NCBI RefSeq assembly: GCF_021155765.1
Contig: NC_060112.1
Coordinates: 14,322,001-14,386,000, forward strand
Length of the DNA stretch: 64,000 nucleotides
Reading direction: 5' to 3'
From: Diprion similis
Taxonomy: Eukaryota > Arthropoda > Insecta > Hymenoptera > Diprionidae
Below the pieces are notes generated by a model. That model saw only the letters and a list, made by a program, of their open reading frames with translations. It made no database searches and was not told the DNA's origin. Below are positions 49,590-61,300 of the stretch, piece after piece. The first letter of the stretch is position 1. Every line of letters begins with the position of its first letter. Made by a program: the position numbers and the translations under genes.

Positions 49590-50505
49590 CCTCGTCGGTA
49601 TGACTTTATGCACTGCATGAATTTATATTTCCATTCATCCATATGGCAAGTGCTAATTCTGCCTGCAAACATAACTATATACAATAGTAATACATTCATA
49701 CAGAAACGTCGAGTATATTTACATATGAACTCGTCGCTCCCGTCAACAAAAAAATTATAATATAATAATGATGGTTGAGCGCTTTATAATCATTTGTCAG
49801 ATATTACACGAATAATTATATAAACTTCGGTATACATATATAAAGTTACTGCAACATATCAGATAGCGTTAATTATTCGATTGCTTCTCGACCGCGGTCG
49901 GCGAACGAGTTATAAATTATGTGATAAAATTAACTATTGACCCAGTATTCTTATACTCTACGAACAAATTCTCTGATGCCTTGCACGAAACGGTACAAGG
50001 GATGAAAAACAAACTTGATCACACTAGTTATGAGTACCGCAATGGGTGCGTAGACATACGTGTAATAGTATCGAAAGACGGTAAGTGAAATAATGCTTTC
50101 ATATAAAATAACTCTAGGACGTGCAAATTCGGTAAGTGTTGATCTGTGATGGATAATTTTTCAATCCGTTATTGACGGAGTAAATATCGCAGATTATACT
50201 TGACGAAAGACCTGGAGAGGGGATTCCCATGCGTCCGATCCTCTTGCGCTTGGCACTGAAAAGTGTAGGTAATTACGTCACGCGCTTTCCAGACTTCCTG
50301 AGAAATATTGCTTCGATTGGGATTCCCTATCGCATCTTCGTTGCGACGCCACAATCACTTTTCTCGCAGCATTTATCCGCGGCTTCTGATTGGCTAGCTT
50401 CTCGCGTCGCATGGATTCGAAACCATATTTAACTCGGGGTCTTGGATGAGCTGCATCACTCCTCTTCAGGCACTCAGTCGATATTGTTGATAAGTTTGCT
50501 CGACA
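49590..50505 (+). repeat. Array spacer and promoter module, gene G copy (most complete)
   Basis: Carries the spacer block (GACTTTATGCACTGCATGAATT), the GTTGAGCGCTTTATAATCA block, the GGCGAACGAGTTATAAATTAT block and the promoter, without the inserts seen in the gene D and F copies. It is the best reference for the ancestral unit. Confidence 0.8.
50426..50478 (+). promoter_or_regulatory. Gene G core promoter
   Basis: TATTTAA at 50426-50432. Initiator-like GCATCACTCC lies about 28 bp downstream and a second candidate (TCAGT) at 50474-50478. The ATG is at 50506, so the leader is short. The same arrangement is kept in gene C and lost in D and F. Confidence 0.6.
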
Positions 50506-51485
50506 ATGATGAAGAATCTTCCAGTGTGCTCCCTGATTCTCGTGGTGTTGGCGAGTGGTAAGTAACGTTATCAATATATCGTGGGGTCCATCAAACTTTC
50601 TGCAAATCACCATGAATTTTGTCATACCATCGACTATTGAACAAAATTCATGACCCATTTGTTCAAGCTCATAGTAGTTATTGAGATATCTCGTTCCATT
50701 TAGTCCAGATTTTAGTTATTCCGACAGTTTTTATTTGTTGCTTATTAAACCGGTTTTTAGTACTAACCTATATCCGCTATGTTCTGAAAGGAATCCACGG
50801 ACACCCAAGTGGCAAAGGGAGGGCACAGATTTGCACCCCAGGGACCCAGACTAAAGTGGACTGCAACACTTGCTCCTGTTCTCAAGATGGAACTGCTTTG
50901 GCCTGCACTAAAATGGAGTGCGTAAAAATACCAGCAGAATATTTGAATGCGGATGGCTCCATAAAGCTTCCTCATCAAGACAACCCGTTGCTTCGTACCA
51001 AACGAGGTAGGCTGTTTTTTAATTGAAGCTTGTACAAATATGACCAGGCGCTAGTTACATTTTAGCTTCATGCTCCATTTTACCTTTCAGATCAAGTCTG
51101 CGAGCCAGGCACAGTGAGAAAATTGGATTGCAATAATTGCAGATGCAACTCGGACGGAACCGCCGAGGCGTGCACCAGGAAATTTTGCCTACCTCAGGAA
51201 ACGCCACGAGAACGTCGTGATCTCCCTAAACCTCTGAAGTGCAAGCCAAACGAAGACTTCATGGATGATTGTAATCACTGTCGGTGTTCGAACGATGGTC
51301 GGTCAGCCGCTTGTACCCTGATGGCATGTCCTCCTAACAACCTTACAAGACAACGACGTGAGACTCGCTGTATTCCAAACGAAGGCTTCATGGATGACTG
51401 CAATTACTGCATATGTACACCTGATGGTCGGACAGCTATGTGTACGCTCAAGGGATGCCCGCCAAAAGACCTTAGGCGGCAGTAA
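50506..51485 (+). CDS. Gene G: secreted four-domain pacifastin polyprotein, intact
   Basis: Exons 50506-50557 (signal peptide MMKNLPVCSLILVVLASG), 50791-51006 and 51091-51485; phase 1 junctions; 220 residues. Domain 1 (exon 2): C-TPGTQTKVD-C-NT-C-S-C-SQDGTALA-C-TKME-C. Exon 3 holds three domains: C-EPGTVRKLD-C-NN-C-R-C (CTRKFC), C-KPNEDFMDD-C-NH-C-R-C (CTLMAC) and C-IPNEGFMDD-C-NY-C-I-C (CTLKGC). All 24 Cys are present. Predicted P1 residues are Lys, Arg, Leu and Leu, so two heads should favour trypsin-like and two chymotrypsin-like enzymes. Each junction has a furin-type motif: RTKR-G, RERR-D and RQRR-E, so the precursor is probably cut into four small inhibitors. This is the best-preserved gene of the C/D/F/G subfamily. 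Pacifastin relatives in other arthropods regulate prophenoloxidase cascades and gut proteases; the target here is unknown. Confidence 0.97.
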
Positions 51486-51701
51486 CGAGTCTCTTCAGGT
51501 CCAGGCGAAATTGGAAAATTAGGTGTTCACTCGGTGATCAGTCAGCTGCTTTTTTATTGATAGCCTGTTGTAGAAAAATGAATGCGCTTAATACAGGTAA
51601 GCCCAAAATCACTATCGGAGACGCACTGAAAGCGTCAATTCTGCGGGAATTTTAATATTATTTTATACCTTACATATATATGTACGCCATGCGATAATGT
51701 G

Positions 51702-51707
51702 AATAAA
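51702..51707 (+). terminator. Candidate gene G polyadenylation signal
   Basis: AATAAA about 217 bp past the stop codon, at the end of the 3' flank shared with the orphan tail at 39.5-40.1 kb. Confidence 0.5.
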
Positions 51708-52059
51708 TACTTGTTTGGTTACACATTAATAACTTGGAGCCTATGATATTATTCGCTTACCAGTATAACCACTATATTATATATTTATGTTTGCATATGG
51801 ACCAGCCGCCCCTTCCTTATCTCTCATAACTATACAAAGTAGAGGCGACTGATAAATCTGAAATTACAAGTGATGGTTATGCTGAATTAGAACATCACCC
51901 AATGAAATCAAAAATACAATAAAATAATAATGATAATGCCAATCAAACGTGGTTATTTCACGTAATGAACTGTTGATGGGGGTTTTCAATAGACGGTAAC
52001 CGCTTAGTAATTACCGGAAAAATATGACACCCAGGGTCATTTCGGAACTGTGTACACCA

Positions 52060-54250
52060 CGAGGAGGTTGCGAAGTGACGAAATAGAACTGCGACGCGTT
52101 CTATCAATAATATTTACCATCCGAACGCTCATTATTCATATCCACTCATGACCTCGGCAGATGAACATCCGCTATACAACTCTATAGATTTGAACGAAGG
52201 TATTCGGCGAAACTTTCAGAAACTCGGTAATCACCTTTCAATTCACTCAGCCAAGTATACTTAGCGTTACGTGGAACATTGATTAATATTCACCTCATGT
52301 GCATGCATGTTTAAGCATTTCCAAACTTCAGTACTTATTGAGAAGAGAATTATACAAGCATTCGGAAGTACCTGAAGGTATTTGCGCGCTCACTTTGATC
52401 ATGCCCAAGCCTTTATTTGCTTCATGTTGTCTGACTTACGTTTATACTGCGCTGAATGCAGTATCAAACTTTTGCTATCGCCTATTGGTGGCATCATATA
52501 CTATCGCGAGAATTCGCCACTTACATTTCGAAGTGTTGTAACTATAGAAACTAAACAAGTGCAACTTTTTATTCATTTAGTAAATCAAATTTACAAGAAC
52601 GGACGTATGAAATGTTTTCTACTCCACTGCGTGTGATATAAATAAATAGTATGGATAAAAATTTATCCATAATACCTGTAGGTGGCATCAACGTATGATT
52701 GCCCAACTTTCTGAGTATAATTAATAAATAATTGCATTTGCTATTTCAGCGTGACACTTCATATTGTACTTCCACGTATTTTTCTCCTTTGTAAACGGCG
52801 GAAGCTCATCAATTCTGTTTACACGGAGTTATAGACTGTCACACATTGGTGATTCACTGGTGTTCATCAATTGCATTGTTGTTCGAATCTCAGGTATCAC
52901 CTTTTTGCAATCCAGTAAAAGATGTTTGTATTGATACGATATCAAAGCTTACCGATAATCGACGAGTCAGCTACACGCTTCAATGGGTTATTCATAAAAA
53001 CGTTCAGTATTTTATGCAGCTTTCATCACAGCACGGCATTTCCGATTAATCGAACTTTTTCATATTTCTGATCTCATATAGTATTAAAGATAAGTGGTGG
53101 CATTCTTAAGAATACTATCCTTCAGTGGCATCGATCACGTTGCATGTTGTCTTTTGTGGACCAAATACCCATAAACAGACCAATTGTGATTGAACTTTGA
53201 CCGTCCTTATCTCGTTTCAGTATTCTCCACAACACATCCAGTTATAAAAACAGAATTTCAACACATACGAGCTTGACATTTCATACGGTTCTTTCTGCTT
53301 CTAGGAATCGAATGGAATGAGTTTTTACAAAAAAGTACTTACGGCCTAAAGTGACAGTAATAATCTCAACGCACGGTGTGTCAATAAAAGTCAGGAAAAT
53401 ATGTGACCTTGATTCAAATGGTGTCAATTTTTTTAAATGTTTCTTATTAGCTTACATGAGCGTATCATGCACAAGTATTGTGTAACACTCAAGCTTACGA
53501 GCTTACATATTAATTATCTCCCAGTTACCGAGTGAAAAAATAATGGCCAACGAACTTTGTTGAAATGGTTTTTTCATGGCCAGTTCAGATTTCTTAATTT
53601 CAGGCGTTAAGTTCATTTGCTTCTATTGCATTCGACTCACGTTCGCCGGAACCCGATTACGAACGAATTGCGAAAGACTGACGAAAACATTCTGCCAACG
53701 AGGATTTTTTCAACACAAGAGTATCTATCAACTGTTGATGGTACTCAAGAGATTGGTAAATATTATTTTCGGGACTAGTGATTTATTAAAAATTCTCATC
53801 ACATTACAGCAATCAGCTTGACCTGATGTATTTTCAATGTATTTAACCATTTGCTTATATCGCATGCTCTGTATATTCGAACTTACTCCACCGTTGTTGA
53901 TAATTCGAAGAGAGCATCCATTTATTCTTCAGCATAGCGCTGCTGTTACACAATTCTTGAATTTTCATAATTGAACTAAACGTGCTTATACCGCCGTAGA
54001 GTAGGCAACCGAAATGGCAGTTACGTGAATGGGAAAGCACTTTTCTGGCGTTTTAAGGTCGATGCGTAGCTTACATTAGGTCATACACCAGCCAGATTTA
54101 CTCACTCGTAGACTCCAGAATGTGGGCTGACGAAGTACAAGGTAATTTCCATTTTGTATTTGGGTATTATGAAGTGGCGATGCTTTCTCTGTAATTGTCA
54201 CACGCGAAATGATTTATCGTTGTGCAGGAGAAAAGAAAAATGTTGAGCTA
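52060..54250. other. Intergenic between genes G and H
   Basis: Homology to the 39.5-40.1 kb tail stops near 52.06 kb. Beyond it I see only AT-rich sequence and chance open frames. Confidence 0.4.
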
Positions 54251-54261
54251 AACACAGGATA

Positions 54262-54340
54262 CTTGTTTAACGAATGCAGTCTCTTACATCTGCGCTAAAG
54301 ATGGAAGAAGGCCCTGCGTTCAAAAGCTTTGCCCACCTGA
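54262..54340 (+). pseudogene. Gene H: pacifastin domain relic
   Basis: The C-terminal half of a domain is readable as ICAKDGRRPCVQKLCPPE: Cys4, a DGR loop, Cys5, four residues, Cys6, then CPP as in gene G. The upstream half (LFNEC) is readable only in a different frame, which soon hits a stop, so at least one indel separates them. No matching signal-peptide exon was confirmed; GAATGTGGGCTGACGAAG near 54.12 kb, followed by a GTAATT donor, is a weak candidate. Confidence 0.55.
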
Positions 54341-54948
54341 AATAAGGACGTCATCCGATAATGAAGCAGATGATCAAATGATCTTTTTTGTTGTCAGAGT
54401 TAGAAGATGTTTGACAGCATGAACTGTTTATCCAGTGACTTAGACAATCATTGATCGATTGATTCAGTTCTTCTGTGATAAGACAAATTTGACATATTTA
54501 CGTAAAAGATATCTAGTATCATTTTGGAACCACCTTCAAGAACAAGTACTCAATTATAATCAATGAGCATACGTACAATATAAATAAAAAACAAGAAATA
54601 AAAGAACTTGTGGAAAAGCGAAAATAGGTCAGTCAAGAGACAAACCACATAAGAATATGTTCAAATTTTGTGTAAAGTTACGTGTACTCTTTATTTTAAC
54701 ATAATATCTTCGTTATATGTTAACAACTGCGTTCTACTTAAGCGTCATAAAATGCAAATATTAGCATATCAACAAGTGCTGCTCCTCGAAATTTATACCG
54801 CACACCTTGCAGGTAAGTAGCTCGTGCTCGTGACATCATTTATTACTATAGTATCAAACAGGCTGCTTACAGACTTCCTTTGCATATTACATTCGTATAC
54901 TGTTACCCGTAACAAGAAGTCCAGCCTACTCTGCAAGTGAACTTGTTG
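54341..54948. other. Gene I upstream region
   Basis: Non-coding AT-rich sequence. No convincing TATA box was found at the expected place. Confidence 0.4.
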
Positions 54949-56475
54949 ATGAAGATGAAGAGCACCATTGTTTTCTTAGGGTTGATGGCCCTCATATTAA
55001 TGGCTTCTTATCTGCACACCACATCAGCCCAAAGTAAGTTGAACCAAATTCAATGAGTAATTTCCATGAAAGAAGCAGATAAATTGAGCGGTTCTAACAC
55101 TATTTATTTGAACGGAAACACCGTATTTTGATTCGATACAACTATTCAACTGGATATAATAAGCGTTTAAAAAAGCGTATTCGTGTAATTTACTCATAAT
55201 GACAATCCAGGTACATTCATTCACGGCCACATTGCTGATTCAAACGTGTACACTATATGCTTGAGTTGGGTCGAAATATCACACATGGCTACTATCTATA
55301 TTTATTCTTACAATAGACGCCCTAGAGGAGATACCGCCTGCGATGTTGGCAACCGCGAAGTCATTCGTGCGAACGGTTTACAATTTCCGTGGCGCGATTG
55401 TCGTATCGATGGTATAAAGTTAATTGATATGAAACAATCTGTGTCAGGGAACGTTGTTTATAAGATGTTATGCACAGTTGAAACAAAGAATACTCTCGTG
55501 CCAGCTTGACAGTGGTGTATTGGATGTGGTATATAAGTAACCGCATTTACGAGGGAACAGACAAATTGATAAGCCTTGTGGTTTACCACGATGTATATCC
55601 TTACTGCCAAGAATTTTATTCCAATGAGCGTTTTATTTTCTTTAGGTAGACTATTCATTGAGCAATAATACGAGGCAACTGAATAAAATTCGTGTTGATA
55701 TTATTTGATGCCACATATTTCCCTACATCTTGTCATAAGCAGAAATACTTTTACATTACTGATATTATTATTTGCTAATTGGCACTGGTCGTAAAGCAAG
55801 CTAAAGTAACATTGCTGTTTATGCACAAGCGCTGTTCATATACGCTGCATGTTGAAACGAAAACATACAGTATATCTCTTGCCCTCTGTATTGAAAATTC
55901 CACCTTTCGACGAAATTATTATTCTCTGAAGCGTGAAAACGGGGACTATTCACCTGACACGGTACAGATTAGTCAACCGTGTTCTTCTTTCTTATTAATT
56001 ATGTTTCTGTACTGTAAACGGAGAAATTGAATTTGTCCCAAAAGACACGGATCGGTCCGAAACCTGCGAATGGCGGTGACAACGAAAGTAATTATACAGT
56101 ACGTAATTACTGATTGAGTTCTTATTGGCGAACGTGATCACTATAAGTTATTTGTTGACGACTGACGATGAAAATGAGATGTTTGTTCGATAGTTGCCGC
56201 GCAGACAAAATTTATGACCGATATTATATTGATATGATGTTAATCAATTTTGTAGTTACTTAAAGCTGAACAAGATCGATTCAGAAATAATTAATTCTTA
56301 GTTAGGCACACCTGTAAGAGTTGACGATTTTTTTCTTTTTTCAGGCTCCAAATGCAAACCTGGATCCAACGTAAAGGTCGGTTGCAATAGCTGTGCCTGC
56401 ACAGCTGGCGGGACAATTGGCGTGTGCACCCAACATACATGCCCTCGGCCAATTTCTGATGCTAATATCCGCTGA
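54949..56475 (+). CDS. Gene I: small secreted single-domain pacifastin-like peptide
   Basis: Two exons, 54949-55033 and 56345-56475, split by a 1.3 kb intron, phase 1; 71 residues. Exon 1 encodes a long signal peptide (MKMKSTIVFLGLMALILMAS onward to TTSAQ); a second in-frame ATG lies at 54955. The mature part is only about 43 residues: SSK-C-KPGSNVKVG-C-NS-C-A-C-TAGGTIGV-C-TQHT-C-PRPISDANIR. Size and spacing match classical locust pacifastin peptides. The reactive site reads CTQHTC, so P1 is Gln and P1' His, which does not fit trypsin or chymotrypsin preference. The GG in the Cys4-Cys5 loop replaces the usual aspartate-glycine. Both splice sites are strong (GTAAGT; TTTTTCAG). It has no dibasic sites, so it is a single secreted peptide. 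Confidence 0.92.
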
Positions 56476-57480
56476 ATTCTGGATAATTTCGGATCAAATA
56501 ATCACAACAGATGTAGCATTATTTATTCATTTTATTCAAAGCAAAATTTTACGTAGCGGCTGATAAACTGCACTTTGATAGTTAATTTTATGTTTACCCT
56601 CGTGCTAAGCTCAAAAAGCTGTTAGACGAGTGTCTAAATAACGCTTCAGACAACGCATGAAACCAAAATCATTTAACCTATATATGTACATATGTAGAAG
56701 GAATAATGACAAGCCATAATTGTCTCGGCATATTGTTTTCATTTTTTATTAAACACATGTTAAACGTTGAGAGAGTAGTAATTCAATTACAATGTGAATC
56801 TAAGTCTTTTTCAGAAACTAACTACACTTTGTGACAATCGCCAACTGAGGCTGACTCGAATAATAAATTCGAAACAGCAGTGCTTCCGCGAAAAAGGTAT
56901 AAATTCTTGAACAGAACCATCGACACTTCCAATCTCGCAGGTAGAAATGGAGTAAATAATTCTGCAGGCAATTTCACAGTCCAGCCCTCAGCTCCTCCCT
57001 TGCAAGTAATTTGCTTGAAAAACGGAAGCTAAGAGAAATTCATTTAATCCTTTCTTCAACTTTGCATGAGCTATTATTCCATAATAAGATACTGTCAAGT
57101 TTCAAAATTTCTCTCATTATTGCATGCGTTGTTTCATAGCTGAATAAATCGATGTGAAGGCGATTCCGGATTCTACATGCTAGAGTATTTAAATTCAGGT
57201 GAAAATTCGGCATTTTATTCTCAACGTGTGACGAATTTTATCGTTGTGTACCTGCTGATAAGTCGAAAAATCTGTATCTTCTAGGAGTGAATATTTTCAC
57301 AGACTATAGATTACAGACTAGGTTTTTAGAATATAGGCAAAAATTCATATGCTTGTTGGTCACTTCAAATATCTTCTGTCTTTTGGAATGATTTTCTATT
57401 TACTGGGTTGGAAATATCCACGTTTTCCTCATATGAAAAGTATAAATGTCGTTAGGAGATAATCAATCTATGATTATTTC
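56476..57480. other. Intergenic between gene I and the TBC1D gene
   Basis: AT-rich, with candidate polyadenylation signals for gene I (ATTAAA near 56.75 kb, AATAAA near 56.86 kb). No exon recognised. Confidence 0.45.
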
Positions 57481-57586
57481 GATTCATTGTCGTTTATCAG
57501 CTGGGCGTTCGTACGTCGAAGAATTCCAGCTGGAATTTCAAACTCGCTTGACCGAGCGGCGGTTCGCTTGAGAGTTCGAAAACATG

Positions 57587-57600
57587 CCGCTAGATGGCAG
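57587..57600 (+). promoter_or_regulatory. CTCF-like site upstream of the TBC1D gene
   Basis: CCGCTAGATGGCAG agrees with the general CTCF consensus CCASYAGRKGGCRS at 13 of 14 positions. It lies in the GC-rich island (about 57.5-58.3 kb) between the pacifastin array and the TBC1D promoter, a sensible place for a boundary. A single motif match only. Confidence 0.45.
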
Positions 57601-58020
57601 TCGTCACGTTGTAAATGGCGATCCATAAGAGGAGCTAAGCATTGTTTTCGCCTCTATTACGCCCATATTTCGCGAAGCGGCGCGGTATTCGGCAGTCAGA
57701 TTTCGTGCGATTCGAGTTTAATTCGAGCGAGGTTAAGCAGCGAGTCCGAGGGTCGGAATAACGCGATGCCGGCTGGCTAACTTTGCCGAGGAAACTGTTA
57801 TTCGAGGTTACTTAACCCCCCATATTGACTGACACTTTAATAAAATGTCACGCTCGATCAGCTGTCCGTTAACGCGAACGCGCGCCGCCGTATTTCCTCG
57901 ATATTTAACCATCGATGCGAAGTGTTTTATCCTCCAGTGAGTAACGGAGCGACAGTCTCTCGGCGTGTATTCGGTAATAAGGTAAAAAAAAACGCCGGAA
58001 AAGCGGAATTACGATGATGT

Positions 58021-58063
58021 GAAAGAGAGAGAGGGAGTGAGAGAGAAAGTGAGACAGAGAGAT
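58021..58063. promoter_or_regulatory. GA-rich (GAGAG) tract at the TBC1D promoter
   Basis: A run of GAGA repeats lies in the putative 5' UTR exon just before its donor. GAGA tracts are bound by GAGA-type factors at many insect promoters. It could also be a plain microsatellite. Confidence 0.5.
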
Positions 58064-58064
58064 A

Positions 58065-58134
58065 GTGCGTTCAGGGAGTTACGGCAAAGTGCGCGAAGAA
58101 CGTCGCTTCGACGCCTACGCGGAGATTCTTAACG
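58065..58134 (+). other. End of a probable non-coding first exon of the TBC1D gene
   Basis: A GC-rich leader ends at AACG|GTAAAT (58134/58135). The next acceptor is TTTCCCAG at 58373-58380, giving a 246 bp intron. No ATG in this exon continues in frame into the coding exon. The exon's 5' end is unknown, perhaps near 57.93-57.96 kb. Confidence 0.5.
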
Positions 58135-58391
58135 GTAAATATGACAGGTTGTCGTCGCAACGCGTTCCTTCCATAGGCGGCTTCGACATCTCAGTCCCCG
58201 GTTATCGTCCTCGGCCCTTTTCGTCCCTTTCTCCTTCTCCCCCTCCTCCTCCTCATTCTCATCGAAAATCAAAGGTCAACGAGGAATCGACACGGCGTGA
58301 CATGAAAAAGTAGTTCGCTCGCTCGCTGCGAATATAATATCAGTGCGCGTGTGTCGATGTTCTTTTGTTGAATTTCCCAGATATCATCAGG

Positions 58392-61300
58392 ATGAAGCTA
58401 ATCCCTGCGGATTACCTTGGCTTCACGGCCACTGATCGACGATTCAGCGGACCCATGCTGCCCTGGACTGTCAGCGAGATAAAAAAACACGGCGTGTCGG
58501 AAAAGGTCAGTATATACGCACGTGACATGTATACGAAAAAATACTTATCGCACTAAGCGTTTGTGCCGCTGCCCCAACACCATGAACGCAAAACGCTAAG
58601 GAGGAAAAACCTTGTCCGTTCCTTGCGGCAATGATTACAAAAACTCCTCGTTGTGTAAGACGAACGAAGGACGCTTGACTCGCCGCAATTTCTTGTCGCC
58701 GTTGATAAAGAGAGAAGAGTGTAAAAATTGATAAGCGGCAAATGTTGGGTGGCGGGCTCTTTTTTATAATATTACTATGTCAATTAAGAATCTCACCGAC
58801 AATCCGAACAACTGCGACAACATCTTTCATTCGCCTAGGTCAGTGTGTACTGTGTTGTTGTTCTAATATTACCGGCGAACGTTGCACGCTGCGTTGTTTC
58901 GTTGCGCGAAAATTAATCACTAGGTCGAATTTAAAAATGGAACTACTTTGTCATTTTGTTTATAATTACTGCGATGGATGGAGTTGAGTTCAAATTCCGA
59001 AAATTAGTGCAAACTACAAATATTTTGTGCCTCTTCGTGTCGGTTCACTGAATTTTGTCGAACGATCGGCTAAACTTGCGAAATAAATATGTTTCCCGAT
59101 CATGTTCAGCTGTAATTAGACCGCACTACGTAACTCTGTCTCACCAAGAACTCCTTCTCGGCAAATCGATAAAAAAAAATGTAAAAAGAAAAAAAAATTG
59201 CCAACAGGTCTACGTGTCTAATTATTGATACAACGAAGAGATGTAATACAGAGAAAGAATGTCTGAAATATGCGCATTACCTATAATGTATATTTATGTA
59301 CGTGTACACACCGAGTGTCTCGTTACGTAACGAAAATTTACTAGGCGAATGATAATAAGACCAAGTCGAGCCGTCTCACGGTAAACACGAACAGCTGTGT
59401 TGCTGTTGCTGTTGCTGTATTACTCCTGATCACTTTTAAGTATCTTTTAAGATCACTTGGAATGATATCGTGATGCAACGGTCGATGATGAGAGAGAAAT
59501 ATGATTTTGTCTTATCTTTACGGACGTGTTCCTGCTGATTTTTCGCATAATCTAGGTTTTGTTTTCCTTTCGAACACGATGATAATTATTTCGCGCCAAT
59601 TCTCATCCTAAATTAGCATACATATCTAAGTACCTACTGCATTTACTCGAGACGTGAAACAGGATCAAAAGAAGAACGTAAGAGAAAAAGAAAGGAGAGA
59701 ACGAATGGCAAAAAGTCTTGATGAATGCACACGCCAATGACGTCCTCGTCGTCGTGCCAGCTGCCCACCGGGAAATATGTAAGACGGTCATTATTAAAGA
59801 CTCGCAATATTCGGTAGTAAGTTTACGAAATCAAGTTCTAACGTATGTTGAAACGAAGAAACGATAGAGTGTAAAATTTCCGTGAAAAAAATTATATAAA
59901 AGTGTACCCTGATGTATATTTCATATATGTATGTATATTGTATATATATATCTTCGAAAATCATTTCTGGAATCATCAAAAAGCAATAAAGTTAATTGAA
60001 GGTATCACATCAGCTCAGCTCGTGTACTACTATTAGAAAAGAAGTAAATCCGAACGGTAAATGAAAATCCAATGATTTGAACCATTAGCCCTACAATTCA
60101 ACGGCACAAGTAATTTTGTATAATGTATGGGTGATTACCGGTAATTAGCAGAGAACCGAGATATTTACACGGTGAGCAAAAGTGCGTAATATTTCACTAG
60201 CTCGTCGCTTCACGTACGTACGTCGTTAGACAATATTGTACCCTGTTGAGAACGAAATGAAATCACTGCCATAAATAAAAATAAATTAGTTGGAAAAATA
60301 TACTGCTGGCAGATTGTGATTATCTCTCTTGTGATAAATGGTGCACTTGAAAAAGTGTTTGGTTACTGAACCAAACGTGAATGATGTACTACATGTACGT
60401 GTATATGTATATATATATATAATATCAAAGCTCGAACCTGATAATATTACGAGAGTATTTCCCAGGGTCGGTTAATTCTTGAACGTGCTTCAAGTCGCGC
60501 GATTTCTATCTCAATATTTATTTCTTCCCGTTGAAAGTTAAATTCTTATCTCGAATTTCATTTACGATACTTGGCCTATTGCTTCGTTAGCTACAGTATG
60601 GAATGTGCTTCGAAAATTTCTGGTTTTCACCAACTAGATGGTGCTTTTTTTTTCTAATTTTTGTCAGTGCTTATACTAAATTCTGGAAAAGGATTTAAAT
60701 TATACAGACATAGAACACTGTGTTTCCATAAAACGTAGCTCCGTTCTCATTTAACGTACATGCGCCACCCCTGCAACATACCATTAAAAAGTATTCATCT
60801 GAATATTGCGACCAGTCTTATTTTTAAACTTGCAATCGTTTTAGAAAATTGAACGATGCTGGTTTGATCGGTAATTAAATTAAGAAACCATTTGATTACG
60901 TGCATTAGTTTCGGGTCAATCGTGGGTACGGAATACGAGCCAGCGTTCCGCCCACATCTTTCAATTCCTGCCATTGCATCGTGCAAACGAGTTATATGAA
61001 ATTGCACGCGCGTACCTACGTAAAATACTTGTTTGCATGCATATGAACCATTCCGTACTAGCTATTCAACCAAAGTATAATCCTGATAATCTCTTACATT
61101 CTATTCAAATTTTGCATATTTTTCTCCTGATAATTTTTCCAAGCTTCAGAAACCGCTTTCATTCATCCCAATCATTCTATTCAAAGTGTACTAGTGATTT
61201 GACTCGTTCCCAAAATTTGAAATATTTTGTTCTTCTTATTTGCTGAAGGATTCTGTAACATTTTAATAATTTGTATGTATAAGGATACAGTGTTTATTAA

